From Rostratula benghalensis (lineage: Eukaryota > Chordata > Aves > Charadriiformes > Rostratulidae): 64,000 nt of DNA. A model generated the notes under the pieces. The model was not told the origin of the DNA. It saw only the letters and a list, made by a program, of their open reading frames with translations, and did not search any database. The DNA is taken from assembly GCA_013399305.1 (NCBI GenBank), contig VXAI01000161.1, forward strand, positions 116,236 through 180,235. The letters are read 5' to 3'. This document shows, piece after piece, positions 9,751 through 22,236 of this stretch. The translations under genes and the position numbers were made by a program. Every line of letters begins with the position of its first letter. Within the stretch, counting starts at the first letter, position 1.

Positions 9751-11025
9751 GACCAATATAGACTAATAGCACTGTGTAAATCTTGGGGCATTAAATGTTG
9801 TGTTTGGATTATGAACCTTATATTGAAATGTTCTGAACCTTTATTGAGGTGTTACTGTAGAGCAAGCAGAAAATAACACTTAAGCTGTTACTTGTTCCAC
9901 ATGGTTCATTCCTTTCTTCAACAGAGAATTCAATCTTTTAATTCTGGGGATTAAGTATCTTCTAAAGCAAAATTTCAATACTTAAAAAAATATATTTTTA
10001 ATGTGTTCATTTTTATTGCTCTTTGCTTCAGGTTTGTAAGCTGAAATACCTCAATAAGAAACTTAAAAAAATTAATCATCAACTGATCTTTTCCATACAG
10101 TTGAGGTTATTTTCTTGACCAATGGCATAAATGTTGCATTCCAAATAATTTTCCAGATTTCCTTTCCAAGTGTTGTAGTGTTCTGGAGATATTCCTACCC
10201 TTAAGTGTCTCTTGTATTAACTAAACTTTGTGACCTAAAATATTAGAATGAATCATAATATAATGTGACAACTCTTGCAAATTTATTCTTGTATTCCAGG
10301 AAAATGATTTTTCTTTATTAATCTTCAAGACATTTTAAAAGTCTAGGTTTGAAATAGAACTTCCAGGGTATCCTCCTGATACGTAGGTCCTGAACTTAAA
10401 TCCAGATACCACCAGCCTGTTAAATATGTATTAATATTCTAGCTCCACCCTTTCTTGTCTTTAGATAACTACTCAGGCACAAATTAAAGGGCTGAATTTC
10501 TGAAATACAAAAGCTTAGGTGAGGAAAGAAATGAATGCTACTCTGTTTCTATCTTTAGGCATTAACTACCTTGTTTACTGTTATCTTAAAATGGTCTCAA
10601 AATTATTTCATAAAAATACTCAGACTTCATATTTTCATTCAAATTTTGGTTTGATCAATTCTTCATGTAATGCAGATAAGAGTAATTTCTTCTTGATTTA
10701 CATTTTTACTTTGTGCACCGTCTGGGTGGTCGTGTAAGTCTGGTTCTAGTTTTAAAGTCAGTTTTTTCTTTCATTTTTCCCCTCATGTGAAAGCTTCCTG
10801 TAGCCCTTCCTGCTGTTCATTCCCTCCCCAAGAGAGACTGGAGAACTGAAATGGTGCAGAGCATCTTCCTGTTGTCTCTTGGGTTGCTCCTGCTTCTGCT
10901 GTGCAAAGGGAGAACCTCAGGCCTCATCCTTCCTGGCTGACTCTCCCATCAGGATTCTCTCTTCAAAGAGAACTCATAAAGCTCTATCAGGCAGTCACTT
11001 TGGTAGGTTACCATTGTGAGTTAGG
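9751..11025. other. Non-repetitive DNA with one short signal-peptide-like frame
   Basis: No dispersed repeat recognised. A 29-codon frame at 10851-10940 encodes a hydrophobic, signal-sequence-like peptide and is discussed as a finding. It has no supportable donor site. Confidence 0.4.
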
Positions 11026-11283
11026 TGGCTGTTGTGCCAGGGGAAGCTTAGATTGGATATTAGGAAAAAATTTTTACACTGAAAGGTTTATTAAGCGTTA
11101 GAACAGGCTGCCCAGGGAAGTGGTTGAGTCATGATCCCTGGAGGTATTTAAAAAGATGGGTAGGCATAGTGCTCAGTGATGTGCTTTAGTGGTAATTTTT
11201 GTCAGTGTTGGATTGATGGCTGGACTCAATCTGAAAGGTCCCTTCCACCCTTGGCAGTCCTGTAATTCTATAATCCTATGATT
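11026..11283 (+). mobile_element. CR1 LINE, 5'-truncated 3' end
   Basis: Sense-strand CR1: GCCAGGGGAAGCTTAGATTG, GATATTAGGAAAAAATTTTT, the conserved AACAGGCTGCCCAGGGAAGT, then GGTCCCTTCCACCC and the terminal AATTCTATAATCCTATGATT. It covers the last coding residues of ORF2 and the short 3' UTR. The 5' truncation point is approximate. Confidence 0.9.
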
Positions 11284-14200
11284 TCACAGAAAGCTGTGGA
11301 TGTATTACAGATGTGGCAGTGCTTGTACTGAGGTTTGTGAGCAGACCTCTGGCTAAAGAAAGGTCCTTTTCTCTGAAAACAGCAAGAGAAGGCTTCAATT
11401 TCTGAACTTTCAAAACCCTCTTTCAGAAAAAAGAGAGAAATGCTTCTGTCAGAATAACAAAACAAACAGATTTGGAGGGCAGGAAATGTTTCTAAATTAC
11501 AATCAACTGTTTAACCTGGATGGGCTTCACTTTCTATACAGAAATATTGATGCTTTTTACAGACTATGCAGGTATCCCGTAAAATACACCTGTACATCCA
11601 TAGCCATACATACACATAATCACTACACTGAATTAGTATCTTGATCTCCCTGTCCTAATCTGTATGCCCTTCACTTTCAAATGGTTTCTTCTGCCTGATA
11701 CTGGTCTGCTTTAAATAGAATTAAAAAAACCCAAACCAAAACACAACCAGTCTGATTCTCTGTAACCTGATTAGAGGGATTTCAGCTACTAATCCATACC
11801 TTCAGTAATTTTATCGTATGCTTTGACTACAAGATCCATTGCTGTTAATTCTTCATAGCCACTGCTTTCAAACTTAAATATCAGGTGCTAAATGCATTAT
11901 TATAGCAGGCTATATTCTTTTACCTCTGGACATTACTTGATCAAAAATAACCTGGTGAGAAATAAATTTTAAAATATGCCTTGTTGGATAAGTAGAAACT
12001 AATCAAGGACTTTAAAAAAGTAATATTTTAAAAATTGTCTGGATGATGTTTTTTGGTGACTTTTGCTGAATCCCTGCGCGTGTCTAGTCATGTAATCACT
12101 TGAGAACCTGGAGTGAACTGAAGAAAAGTGTTCAGAATTGATATATCTCCTGCAAACTCTGCTCCTGGGCAGAACAAATTCACTAGAGATGAGAAACCTC
12201 AGAGTTGATCATTGAGGCCAATTAAATGAATTACTGTAGAAGAGCAGAAGATAATTCATGAGTGACATGTAATCTATTCTAATTTAATTGCACGAGAGCT
12301 TACTGTAGGTAGTTTCAGTGTCTGTAGTGTATTTTGTTATATGAGTATCACACTTTTTTAAAAAAAAGATTTTCTGTGGACCTGTAGTCAGTTTATTTGT
12401 TATAGATGTATAATATATTGTTCTTCATTAGACATGTCATTAGAGAAGCTCCACGGAGATAAATGTCATTGTGTCATTTTTATATTTTGTACAGGGAGAC
12501 AAAGGGTCCTCCTGACCTGTGGGCATAAATTGTAATTTATTGTGAAGAGTGCTCTTCTACCACAGATAAATCTGTTGTTTTTTGATGGTTTAAGAGGCTA
12601 TGTCACAGACAGAGAGAGAAAAAAAAAATTGTTTATATTTTAATTCCTTTTCACTGGACTACCTTACAGCAAGCCAGATCTTGAAAAAATAAAATGGCAA
12701 TGGTGTAAGATGGACGTGCAGATCGTTGAGATTGAATGTCTAGACAGATATTTTACCTTGTTATAAGCCAAAGTGTGGTTTGGTTTGTGTATGTCTGCTC
12801 AGTTAAGTGGGACATAAGGTACTACTTATTGTTGACATGCCAGTTGCTTGACCTAGATAGCAAGTAAGAGCAGGAAAAGAACATTTGTGTCATATGCTGC
12901 TTTATTTTTGCCTTCATTATTGGCAATGGGTAAGTAGTCTTTGACTTTTCCTATTATCTCTGACTCACAGTACCTTAAAAAAAGTCAGCATGTGTTATGT
13001 TGTAGAGGAAGGGAAATATAATGCAGCGAGTACAGGCACAGTAAGGCTCTGTTCTCTCTTATGTTGCCCCTTGTTCAGCATAAAGCTACCTTTTTTCCCA
13101 TTTTTGTTCAATCTGGCCCTTTCTATATGATGGTTAGACATACATTAATCCTGAATGACAAGGAATCTATAATTAATGTGTCTCAGGTGAATGTCATCAC
13201 TGAGGTCTCAGTCATTTTCTCCTTTATGAATCTTCATGAACCACTTAAGATGTCTGCCTTAATATCCTTTAAAATGTTATTCAGAATTGTCCTACATCTC
13301 CCCCAAATTGCTACATCTAGATGATGTGTTTGTCTCTCTGGATTAGGAGTACGTTTAACTACGACCGTGACTACAGACCAAAAATACTGACCTAGATACA
13401 TGCACAGAAATGAAATGGTTTCCCTCACCTTGCACGAAATCTTGGTGAGATTTCCTTTGATAGAGTTCCTTATATAATTATTTAATGTCACCATTTCTCC
13501 TCTCACTGAATATGCTCTATAAAGTTTTAGGTCATTAATATCTCGGTCAACTCAGAAAATATAAAAAGATAAAGGGAGTAAAACCCAAAAAGTCTCATTT
13601 TCTTTTGAATACAAATGGAAATTACAAATAGCAACACTCTGCTTACCCTTCATTTGCGAACCATACAGAATCAATAAAGAACAATATTTTTCAAATCCCA
13701 TTTTGAAACAGACCGCTCTACGGTGTGAAGATCTCATCCCAGAAAAGCTGTTTGGAAACCTGCTGATTTTATCTCCAAATACAATTTGACTTTAACATAC
13801 AGAAAAATAGCCATGGTTGTCCATGTGAAGGTGTTATTTGCAAATTCTGTGTGATTTTTTTTTTTTTTTTATCAGATAAGGGTACCTGACAGTAACTTCA
13901 ATCTGGTGAAAAAGTCTTAAATGTCCTACCCATTGTCTTCAGACCATGCAGTTCTGAGTAGGTTCGTAATGAAAATTTCAGCAAATGTTTTGACTAGCCA
14001 TTCCTTATTGTCTTTTAAGTATTTAAAAGGAAAAAATAATCAAACAAACAAACAAAAAACAACAAAAAAGAGAATACTAAGTAAGGATTCATAAATATTC
14101 TAAACTTTCCATAAACATGGTAACTATCTCGTCTTAGAAAGAGTAGCAGAACTGTTTTAAGACACTGAAATGCAGTCTTTCCTATTTTATTAGGTGTATT

Positions 14201-14561
14201 TAGACAATTACTATGTTTAAATAATAATACCAAACTTATTTTAAAGGTAAAAAGTAAAATAAACTTTGAAATAATTACATCCAAATTAATATTTTTACAA
14301 TTATGCAAAAGTGGTTTTCCTTCTTTTGAATATTTTTTATCAGGGAAACCTATTCACAAGTTAAGTGTAGAGGGAAAGAATGATTTCAAGAGGACATAGT
14401 ATACATAGTGTTCTTGTATGTTTTGTGGATCAATATTTTCTCCTTTGCTCTTTTTGAAATGCAAGAGTTGCAGTATAGGGGAAATCATTCTCTGCCAAGC
14501 AAATCTTTCTGTATTTTCCTTATAGGAAAACACTTTTATGGGATTTCTGTGGGGTGGGTTT
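11284..14561. other. Non-repetitive DNA, nothing recognised
   Basis: AT-rich. It contains A/C-rich low-complexity DNA at 11726-11752 and 14038-14070 and a homeodomain-motif-rich patch near 12215-12310. No gene recognised. Confidence 0.4.
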
Positions 14562-14562
14562 G

Positions 14563-14584
14563 TTTTTTTTTTTTTTTTTTTTTT
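14563..14584. repeat. Poly(T) tract
   Basis: An uninterrupted run of about 22 T. It lies 254 bases upstream of the A-rich tract at 14838-14916 in opposite base sense. Confidence 0.9.
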
Positions 14585-14837
14585 CTGGGCAAAGACGACA
14601 TCATAACTGAAAGAAGAACATTTCAGGTGTGACCTCAACTTGTGTAGAATATTTTTCTGACAGAAAAAAACCCCATTGTTGTTGCTGTTGTTACTAGTAA
14701 CTCCCCGGCAAACAATACTTTTTTCATCATAAGAGGTTATTAATACTAATATGAGTATTTTTCTTCTCACATATTCATACAAGTGGATAGACATTGGCTG
14801 TATTTCTGCATATTCTGGATTATGCCTAAGTGTTCCA

Positions 14838-14863
14838 CAAGAAAAAAAAAGAAAAAAAAGAAG

Positions 14864-14895
<32 letters not shown>

Positions 14896-14916
14896 AAAAA
14901 AAAAAGAAAAAGGAAA
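14838..14916 (+). repeat. A-rich polypurine tract, (GAAA...)n
   Basis: About 79 bases contain only A and G, mostly runs of 8 to 11 A separated by single G. It behaves as a low-complexity or decayed A-rich microsatellite. Any lysine-rich open frame read through it is spurious. Confidence 0.95.
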
Positions 14917-15715
14917 CATATGCATCAAAAAGGAACTAAAATCTCTGTAAATTAAAGTGGGGTATATACTGCAAAATAGTTACTTTGGTCAGCTGACCTT
15001 TTGGTTCGCAGAGCTGTATGAAAATAAATGTGTGCACTAAGACTTTTGGAACAGACTTTTATTATTTAGCTGTATGTACATTAGCAGATGCATGATTAGT
15101 GAGGAAGTCCACAGCATTGATTAGATTGGGCAGCCTGTGATTCAGCTAGAATCCAGGTTCAGATTTTTGCCGCGTGATGGGTTTTAAAAGCAATAGCTTC
15201 CTAAAAATACAGATAGAAGATGAATGGGAGTTTTGAAAGCACCACAGCGTTTAAGTGCCATTGAAATCAATAAATAGTAGTTGTGAGTTCCAAAAATGCA
15301 CTTAGGCACCTGAAGTACAAGATAGCCATCTGAGACCCAGAGGGTGGTTTAAAAGTGTTTAGGTACCAAGAGTCAGAAAGTATTTTAAGTTTCCAGCTGT
15401 CTCATTGCAGTGAGGGCCCAGGGGTGCCCTCATCCCCTGGGATACCTCTAGGATGTTTTGTGGTCAGGGTGGGAGTCTTATGGTAGGAGACAGACTACGA
15501 AATTTAACATTTTGACTAATATGGAAAGAAGGGTCAAAGCATGTCTTCTCATTTTCAGACTGTTTCTGCTTTTATACAATGTTATAAAGAAAATCTGGAT
15601 AGTGTCCAGGTCACAATGTTGCCTGGCACTCCCTGGCACAATAGTCCGGTAACTTGAACGTGGTCCTGCAAGGTGAGAAGGCTGACTTGAAAATAAGTAA
15701 GACAGACCAGAGTTT
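14917..15715. other. Non-repetitive DNA, nothing recognised
   Basis: No element or gene signal seen. Confidence 0.45.
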
Positions 15716-15876
15716 CACAGAATCATAGCATGGTTTGGGTTGGAAGGGACCTTAAGTGTCATCCAGTTCCATCCCCCCTGCCGTGGGCAGGGACACCTCC
15801 CACCAGACCAGGTTTCACAAGACCACATCCAACCTGGTCTTGAACACCTCCAGGGATGGAGCATCACAAATTTCTG
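15716..15876 (-). mobile_element. CR1 LINE, short 3'-end copy
   Basis: Starts CACAGAATCATAGCATGGTT, then GGGTTGGAAGGGACCTTAAG, the CCGTGGGCAGGGACACCTCC block, CACCAGACCAGG and GAACACCTCCAGGGATGGAG. It stops abruptly after a degraded GCATCACAAATTTCT. This is the reverse complement of the CR1 3' end with about 160 bases retained. It is close to the copies at 25051-25340 and 27157-27290, which share the same GGGACACCTCCCACCAGACC segment. Confidence 0.93.
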
Positions 15877-18170
15877 ATTATTATGACCATAGAAGTGATT
15901 TATAAGTGCTTGCCTCCTCTCCTGCTCCCTATCTTCTTAAAACAACCAACTACCAAGCCAAACCAACAGCTCTTCAGATATCCCTAACCAAATAGGCACT
16001 TCAAGTCTATGCATCCTTAGTTCAGCATGCTGGTATATGTAGAATATAGAATCATAGAATAGATTCTATATCTTCTGGCACATGTGATATATGTGAATTT
16101 TCCTTCCTCTGGACAGGGAAGCTGTATTCCTGAGCCACTGCCAGCTTTCAAAATCTCACCACGCATGACCTTTTGCTCTTGCAAACCCATTTGTCCTATT
16201 TGATATTTTTGTGTACCTAAACATTTCCAAGAGGTTTACTTTTTCTGCATCTGAACTTTTTGTTTGTTTGTTTGATAAAATAGTATTTGCCAGCCTCTCT
16301 TGGGTATTTTGAGGATGGTAGCATTAATGATTGTGGGGTGATTACATTCTTCTGTAACAAGAACAATATAAATACCAAGTATAGATTTTCCAGTATTACA
16401 TTTCAAGAAAAGACAAGCTCATTCCAGATAATTGCAGCACAGATAATCTGGGTCACCACAAGTAATCCTGCTGAAGTGAGCAGTATTTTATCATTTTGTC
16501 ATGAAACTTTCTGAACAATGTCCACACTTGGGTTTACTATGTCCTTTCACGAATTGTGGGGCAGATGCACTGTGGTTGGACTAGAGATCGTGCTTTTCAA
16601 AGTGCAGGCGAGGTCAAAACGAGCAAATTGAAACAGAAGCGTGTTTCTGACAAATATCTCTTTCCAGAATAAATAAAGAAAGCTTAGTCCTTCATCAAGT
16701 AAGAGCAAATTGGCAAACCTTCAGCCTTTAACACGAAAGAAAAAGTTGTTTGCATGGAAATTGTTCTCCATAGTTATAAAAAAGGACTATCCAAAACCAA
16801 AAAAATGAATTAGTTAAATTTGGAAAAATATATACTACATTAATGCTAAAATTCTGGAAGGAATTCCAGTTTGCTGAAATCTTTGGCATTATTTAGACTT
16901 CTAGTCACTATATCTCTATAAATATATAGTACATATTAAAAAAAAAAAAAATCCAGATAGAGGTGACAATGATGATGAAATTTACAGAATGTCTTCCAGT
17001 CAAGGATGGAGATTAGAATGGTTTGTTATGGGGTGGAATGATGTGGGGAAGTTCAATAGAGAGTTCTGCATTGTTCATTTTGCAAAAGCTAGTGGTAGCC
17101 TAAATTAGCAAGATTAAAATTAATTAAAGGGAGTAACCTGAAGCATTGAGATTAAAACAAAACAAAAGGAAGTACTGTGTTCTTATACACAGAACTTAGA
17201 GGTTTTCTGTAAACTCTTTCCACTGCTTTCCTTCTTTTACCTTCCCTTTTCTCTCAGTTCAGTAGCATTCTGAGCTTCATTCCTACAGGAGGGGCAAGAT
17301 GGAGTTTTACTCTTAAAATTAAACTTTACCCTTAAAATCTCCCTTTTATCTTTGTCTCTTCAGGAAAAGTGCTTCTGCAGGTTAGTAACAGGAGAAGTTT
17401 TCTTTGAAAATAGTGAAATTCTCCACGCATTGATTATAGTTTTGCATTTCATGGTTAAATAAAATATAAACAAAAATAAACAAACAACCCCCCTTTGATA
17501 TCTGTTTTATCTGAGGTGGGAAAAAAAAAAGAAGGTAGGGCAATCTATATAATATAATTCTTATTATGTGAAAAGTGTCTAAAGGAACTGTATTTATTGA
17601 GAAACATCTATATTTCCTGGCAAATATGGAATTATTAAAAGGAAAATGCAGGGTTACCTGGTTATCACATGAATAAGCAAATCTGCATAACCAGTATCAC
17701 AAATACCTGTTTAGAAACTCTGGAGAAAGAGGTAGCAGCTCACATTTGCTTAGCAAAAGGTCATCATTCTGCATTATGCATAGAGGTAGTCACTTTGAAA
17801 AGGAAGGAAGAACTGATCTAAAAGCCAAGGGTACTATTGATCTCTCAACGACAAAACAATGTTTCTCATCCCAAGAAATTTTCTCTTGATGCGGGTTGTG
17901 CTAATGATGCACAAAACTCGAGCACGTCACGTGCAAGTTAAAGCTTTGCTGATTCCTCATACGCTCATTTAGACTGCAAGAAATAAATTTGAGACTACTG
18001 CTCAAGTCAATGTTATATGGAAAAAATACCATGGGCACTTGAAACGCATCTCTTCCTATAGTATATATGGTATATCCATGGAGAGCTGATTCAGAGTCAG
18101 CTTATTTCAGCTTCTGCCGTACAGTACTGGCATCCGGCTCACTGGCTCCCAGTTTAAGTTTTAAGCCAAA
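15877..18170. other. Non-repetitive DNA, nothing recognised
   Basis: AT-rich sequence with A-runs at 16938-16950 and 17520-17530 and an A/C-rich patch near 17463-17492. No gene or dispersed element recognised. Confidence 0.45.
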
Positions 18171-18460
18171 GAATTACAGAATTGTATGGGGTTGGAAGGG
18201 ACCTCTGGAGATCATCCAGTCCAACTCTCCTGCCAAAGCAGGTCCACCCAGACCAGGTTGCTCAAGAATGTGACCATGCAGGTTTTGAATGTTTCCAGAG
18301 AAGAAGACTCCACCACCTTTCTGGGCAGCTTCTTCCAGGGCTCTGCCACCTTCAAAGGAAAGAAGGTTCATGTTCAGATGGAACTTCCTATGTTCAAGTT
18401 CATGTCAGTTATTTCTTGTCCTGGGCACCAGTGAAAAAATAGTTTCCTCCAGCCTTAATT
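18171..18460 (-). mobile_element. CR1 LINE, 5'-truncated 3' end, distinct subfamily
   Basis: Starts GAATTACAGAATTGTATGGG, then GTTGGAAGGGACCTCTGGAG, ATCATCCAGTCCAACTCTCC and, further on, TTTCTGGGCAGCTTCTTCCA and TTCTTGTCCTGGGCACCAGT. The CTCTGGAGATCATCCAGTCC wording and the CTGCCAAAGCAGGTCCACCC segment mark a different CR1 subfamily from the CACCTCCCACCAGACC type. Only the 3' UTR and the end of ORF2 are present. Confidence 0.9.
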
Positions 18461-19095
18461 GACAGAAAAGATTGTTGTTGTTATGCAATGACTATGAGGG
18501 TGGTTGGACTTTTACTACATATTTCTGATGGATAAACATCAATTATAAGCTTCACTTCATATGCATTTTACTTATAGTCTGGTTGTATACACAGACAAGA
18601 ACTGTGATACAGAGTTTGAAGTAAGTAATTTTCACTTCAAAGACAGCAATTCCGGTGCAAATAAAGAATACCATAAAAACTACTAAAGCATTTTCCAATG
18701 AGGAAGGACAGAGGAGAGATTTTGCAGAGAATGAAATTTTCTTCCTGTAGAATTCTTTCTTTCAGGAACTAGACTTCATTGTATCTCAATTCAGTGATAT
18801 TATTGAGCCATTTCAGCTTTGAATTTGCAGTTGTCACTTCCATTTTCTCTGTCAAGGGATGGTGAGCAGCAGAAGACTATGGCTTATAAGTACTACACAC
18901 ACTTAGTCTTTCAGCATCACTTTCTATTTCTTCCTGAATTATAGCACAATTCGTGTAAAAGAAATAAAATTCAGCACCATAATAAAATCAAACTGACTCT
19001 ACCTCACAGAGCAGCCATCTGTTTATCACGGTTTTGCAAAGTTTTATGACCACAGTTGAATGATAAATTGCTTTATTGAGCTACAGTAGTATTCT
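18461..19095. other. Non-repetitive DNA, nothing recognised
   Basis: No element or gene signal seen. Confidence 0.45.
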
Positions 19096-19165
19096 GTATA
19101 TATATATATGTATTATATATATATATGTATTTTGTATATATATATATGTATTTTATATATATATT
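19096..19165. repeat. (TA)n array with regularly spaced TGTATT interruptions
   Basis: Four blocks of TA repeats are separated by TGTATT(A/TT)-like spacers, giving a higher-order periodicity of roughly 20-25 bases. Self-complementary TA blocks can extrude cruciforms and are prone to slippage. Confidence 0.93.
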
Positions 19166-19220
19166 CAGCTTCCCCTTTGACATGGTTAACACACTGAACA
19201 GTAGAATAAACAATTAGATT

Positions 19221-19258
19221 GGGAAAAATTAGCAACAAATGGGAAAAATTAGCAACAA
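19221..19258. repeat. 20-bp tandem duplication
   Basis: GGGAAAAATTAGCAACAAAT is followed immediately by GGGAAAAATTAGCAACAA, with no mismatch over 18 bases. Confidence 0.95.
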
Positions 19259-22159
19259 GGTTACCCTGTCAACTAAGGGTTGTCCAAGGGAAAAGAGAAA
19301 CTCCTGATGTTAGACAGCACTGTAGTTTAACAGAACTCCTGAACCAGCAAAGTGATGGAACGAACCTATTCTATTTAGTCTGATAGCAGAACATGAATGG
19401 TAAATCACACTGTTTTAATCACTTGTTGTTTGATAACCCACATACATGAGAATAGCATTGACAGCTCACCAGTGTTCCAAAGGTTGAAAATGGTTTTCTT
19501 CTCTTCAGTGACCATGAAATGGTCAACGTTTATTTACAGTTGATTTAAGGAAGAATTAAATAGGGATCTGTGTATCCTAAATGATTTTTTTTTTAAATGC
19601 AAAAAATGCATTTTCCAAAAAAAAATTTTGAGGTATAATTTTCCAGTTTTTCATTAAGGATTTGAATTTTGAAGGACTACTCAAATGGAGGAAACCAGAA
19701 TTACAATCATATATGTTCTGTCTCGTTTCAGACATGAAATACACTTTCAAAAAGAGATTTATATGTTATTATAGATTTGATCCTTTATCTATACACCAAG
19801 TATACTGTCTATGTTGTTGCTGACATCCTAAGTGCTCATTTAGGCTGTTGAGAAATTTAAAATTATTTAATACAATGATCTAAAATAATTATTATACAGA
19901 CATAACAATACAAGTTGGGTTTTAGTATTGTTCTTTTTTTTTTCCTACAGATGAACCCCCTCAGAATGGGTTTAAAAATGTTTCATTTTACCTTGCTCTC
20001 TTGTATTTGCTCTGGCAAAAAGAAGAATATATTTATTGTCTTCAAGATATAACTACTCATTTATTTTTCGTTTCATTATAAGCCTGAGAAAATAATTCAG
20101 AAAATGCAAGAGGAGCAAGTCTGTTTAATATTATATCATTTGGAACTGCAAACATAATTTTGGTATTCATGAGGACAAAACAAGCGACTTTACATGAACC
20201 TGTGTTCTTGTGTTGAAAGATGCATTTGTTCCTTATAAATATTTCAGGAAAAGCAGTGAGAAAGACGGAGAAATTGGAAGTTAAAAAAAAGAAAAAAAGT
20301 TCCAGAGCTTGTTGTAAGCTTTCATTTTAATTGATCCCTTATTAATTTACAGAAAACAAAATTACTGCCTTGTGATATAGTGGCCTGTGGAATGAGTTCT
20401 CGTACAATTGACTGAAGTAAAAAGGTAACTCACATTTCTTTCCCTGGTTTTCCATTGTTTCAAATGTGTATATAATTACAGCTCTTGCAAACAATGTAAG
20501 TAACTATGGAGAAGAGGAAACAATAAAAGGAAGAAAGCGCAACTGTAAAATTTGAATTGGAGAAATGAGGCTTCTGCAAATTAGCATTTTCCATGACAAA
20601 ATTCAGTTTACTTAGGAAACAAAAACAAGAAAAAATGTTGCCAACACATAAATTTTGTGGAAATATAGAAGAAATTGAATTAAAAAAAATTAATAATAAT
20701 TTCCTTTTAATCAGGTCTACAGAATATGAAAATCACTTGGCTTCCTGGAATATTGCTCTGGGAAATCTTTAGTTTGTCTTTTTCCTTTGGGCTGGTAAAG
20801 AGTCACTCTCAGATGCAGAGTTTTCTTATGATCAAGTACTATTCTATAAGGACAAACCATGAAGCCCAATGAAGCCACTGAGCAGGTGGCATGTTGTAAA
20901 TTTACCACTAAGATTTTTAACATCCAGAGCTGTGTTGTTGGTTTTTGGTTTTTTCCCCTTCTAAAGTCTGTCTTGGAGAAAAAAAAAAAAAACAAACCAC
21001 AATTTTTTGATTGATTCTGACTTAGTAAAAAGAATTTTTGAAGAGTTAAAGCCATTCCCATGAAGGAAATCCTGCATTAAATTTACAGCAGTCCGTGAGT
21101 TATATAGTTACTCTACATTTGGTTTAGGACACAGGATTCTGTGCAGTTTTTCATTAGGTCTTTTAGGAATTACAGGTCTATCATATGTGAATTTCCACTT
21201 GACTAAAGGGACTCAAAGAGTAGGTATGGTAGTCTAAACAAGCATTTATTTTTTTTAACACTATTAGGTAGTTTGTAAAATTTATTTTTCAAGTGTATTG
21301 CTTGGCCGCATGAATAGAAAGGGTTCTGCATCAATCAATACCGCACACAACGCAATGGTAATAAAGACTTACAACAGGACTATTGGGATCTTCATTACGT
21401 GGAACTGTAGTTAAATTTTTAGGAAGGAAAAAGGTTTTAACAGAACCGTTTCAGCTAAATAACCTCCTGGTAAACAGTTTCTGAAATCCAGAATAAAGAA
21501 TTACCTGACTGAGCACAGGAAAATAATATATAAAATGTCATACCCACGTGCAATCCAGTGATGCCTTTCCATCGAAGCAGCAGTTTTTGCATTTTAGTCA
21601 ATATCTAATTTCCTCTAGACTAATCAAATTGATTTTTTGGGATGAAATTATTGCAGAAGAGGGAATGCCACTTTTGTAGATTCATGGAGAGAAAGGGGTA
21701 TTCATGCAGCTTTGGAAATAGGTGGGAATAATTTCATTGACTGTTTTCATCAGTCTTCTTTACACAAAAAAATAAGGGATGAACTATGAAAATCTGCTAG
21801 TGACAGAAAGCTGGGAGGCTTCATAAAAAAATGCCATGCAGGAAAAATAAGATTCTCTTGAAGACTTGAATAATAGAAACAGAATAATGTATATTAGTGC
21901 TAAGTACTTACAATGTAATCATAAGCATTAACACTCCCAAATAGTCAGACGCTCTGAATCATGCCTTTGAAAAAGTCTTATGGAAATGACTTGAAAAAAA
22001 AAAAGTTGTACATTTAAGATTAATTTTCCTTGCTATTTATTGATCCTTTAATCCTTGATTCTTATCTTAAAGTGTAGTTCTACAATCCCCATGGGGGAGA
22101 AAGTATTGTAAAAGAAAGGAAAAAGTAAGATTGGCACTACATGGCAGATTTTAAGGTCC
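19259..22159. other. Non-repetitive DNA, nothing recognised
   Basis: AT-rich. A minus-strand open frame at 20717-21061 carries no recognised domain and no splice support. Confidence 0.45.
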
Positions 22160-22236
22160 CTAAGGAAAAAAAAAAAAAGGCAAGCCAACCCCACAAAAAA
22201 ACCCCAAAAACAAAAAACAAAAAAACCCCAAACCAC
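22160..22236. repeat. A/C-rich low-complexity tract
   Basis: Runs of A alternate with CCCC and CCAAACCACC-like groups. It is the longest of several similar patches in the window (7183, 11726, 41590, 55958, 57166, 61441). Confidence 0.85.

Noticed and set aside
13552..13737. Possible upstream exon of the 572-792 candidate: a GGTAAGC donor on the minus strand with compatible phase
   Set aside because: No good acceptor precedes it, a stop lies close upstream, and the encoded residues show no pattern. Donor-like sites with matching phase are frequent by chance.
14354..14794. 146-codon minus-strand open frame
   Set aside because: It reads through the poly(T) tract as a lysine block and has no domain or splice support.
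16042..16070. ATAGAATCATAGAATAGATTCTAT, which resembles CR1 3' terminal repeats
   Set aside because: It is a short palindrome with none of the adjoining CR1 sequence (no GGTTGGAAGGGACC), so it may be chance.
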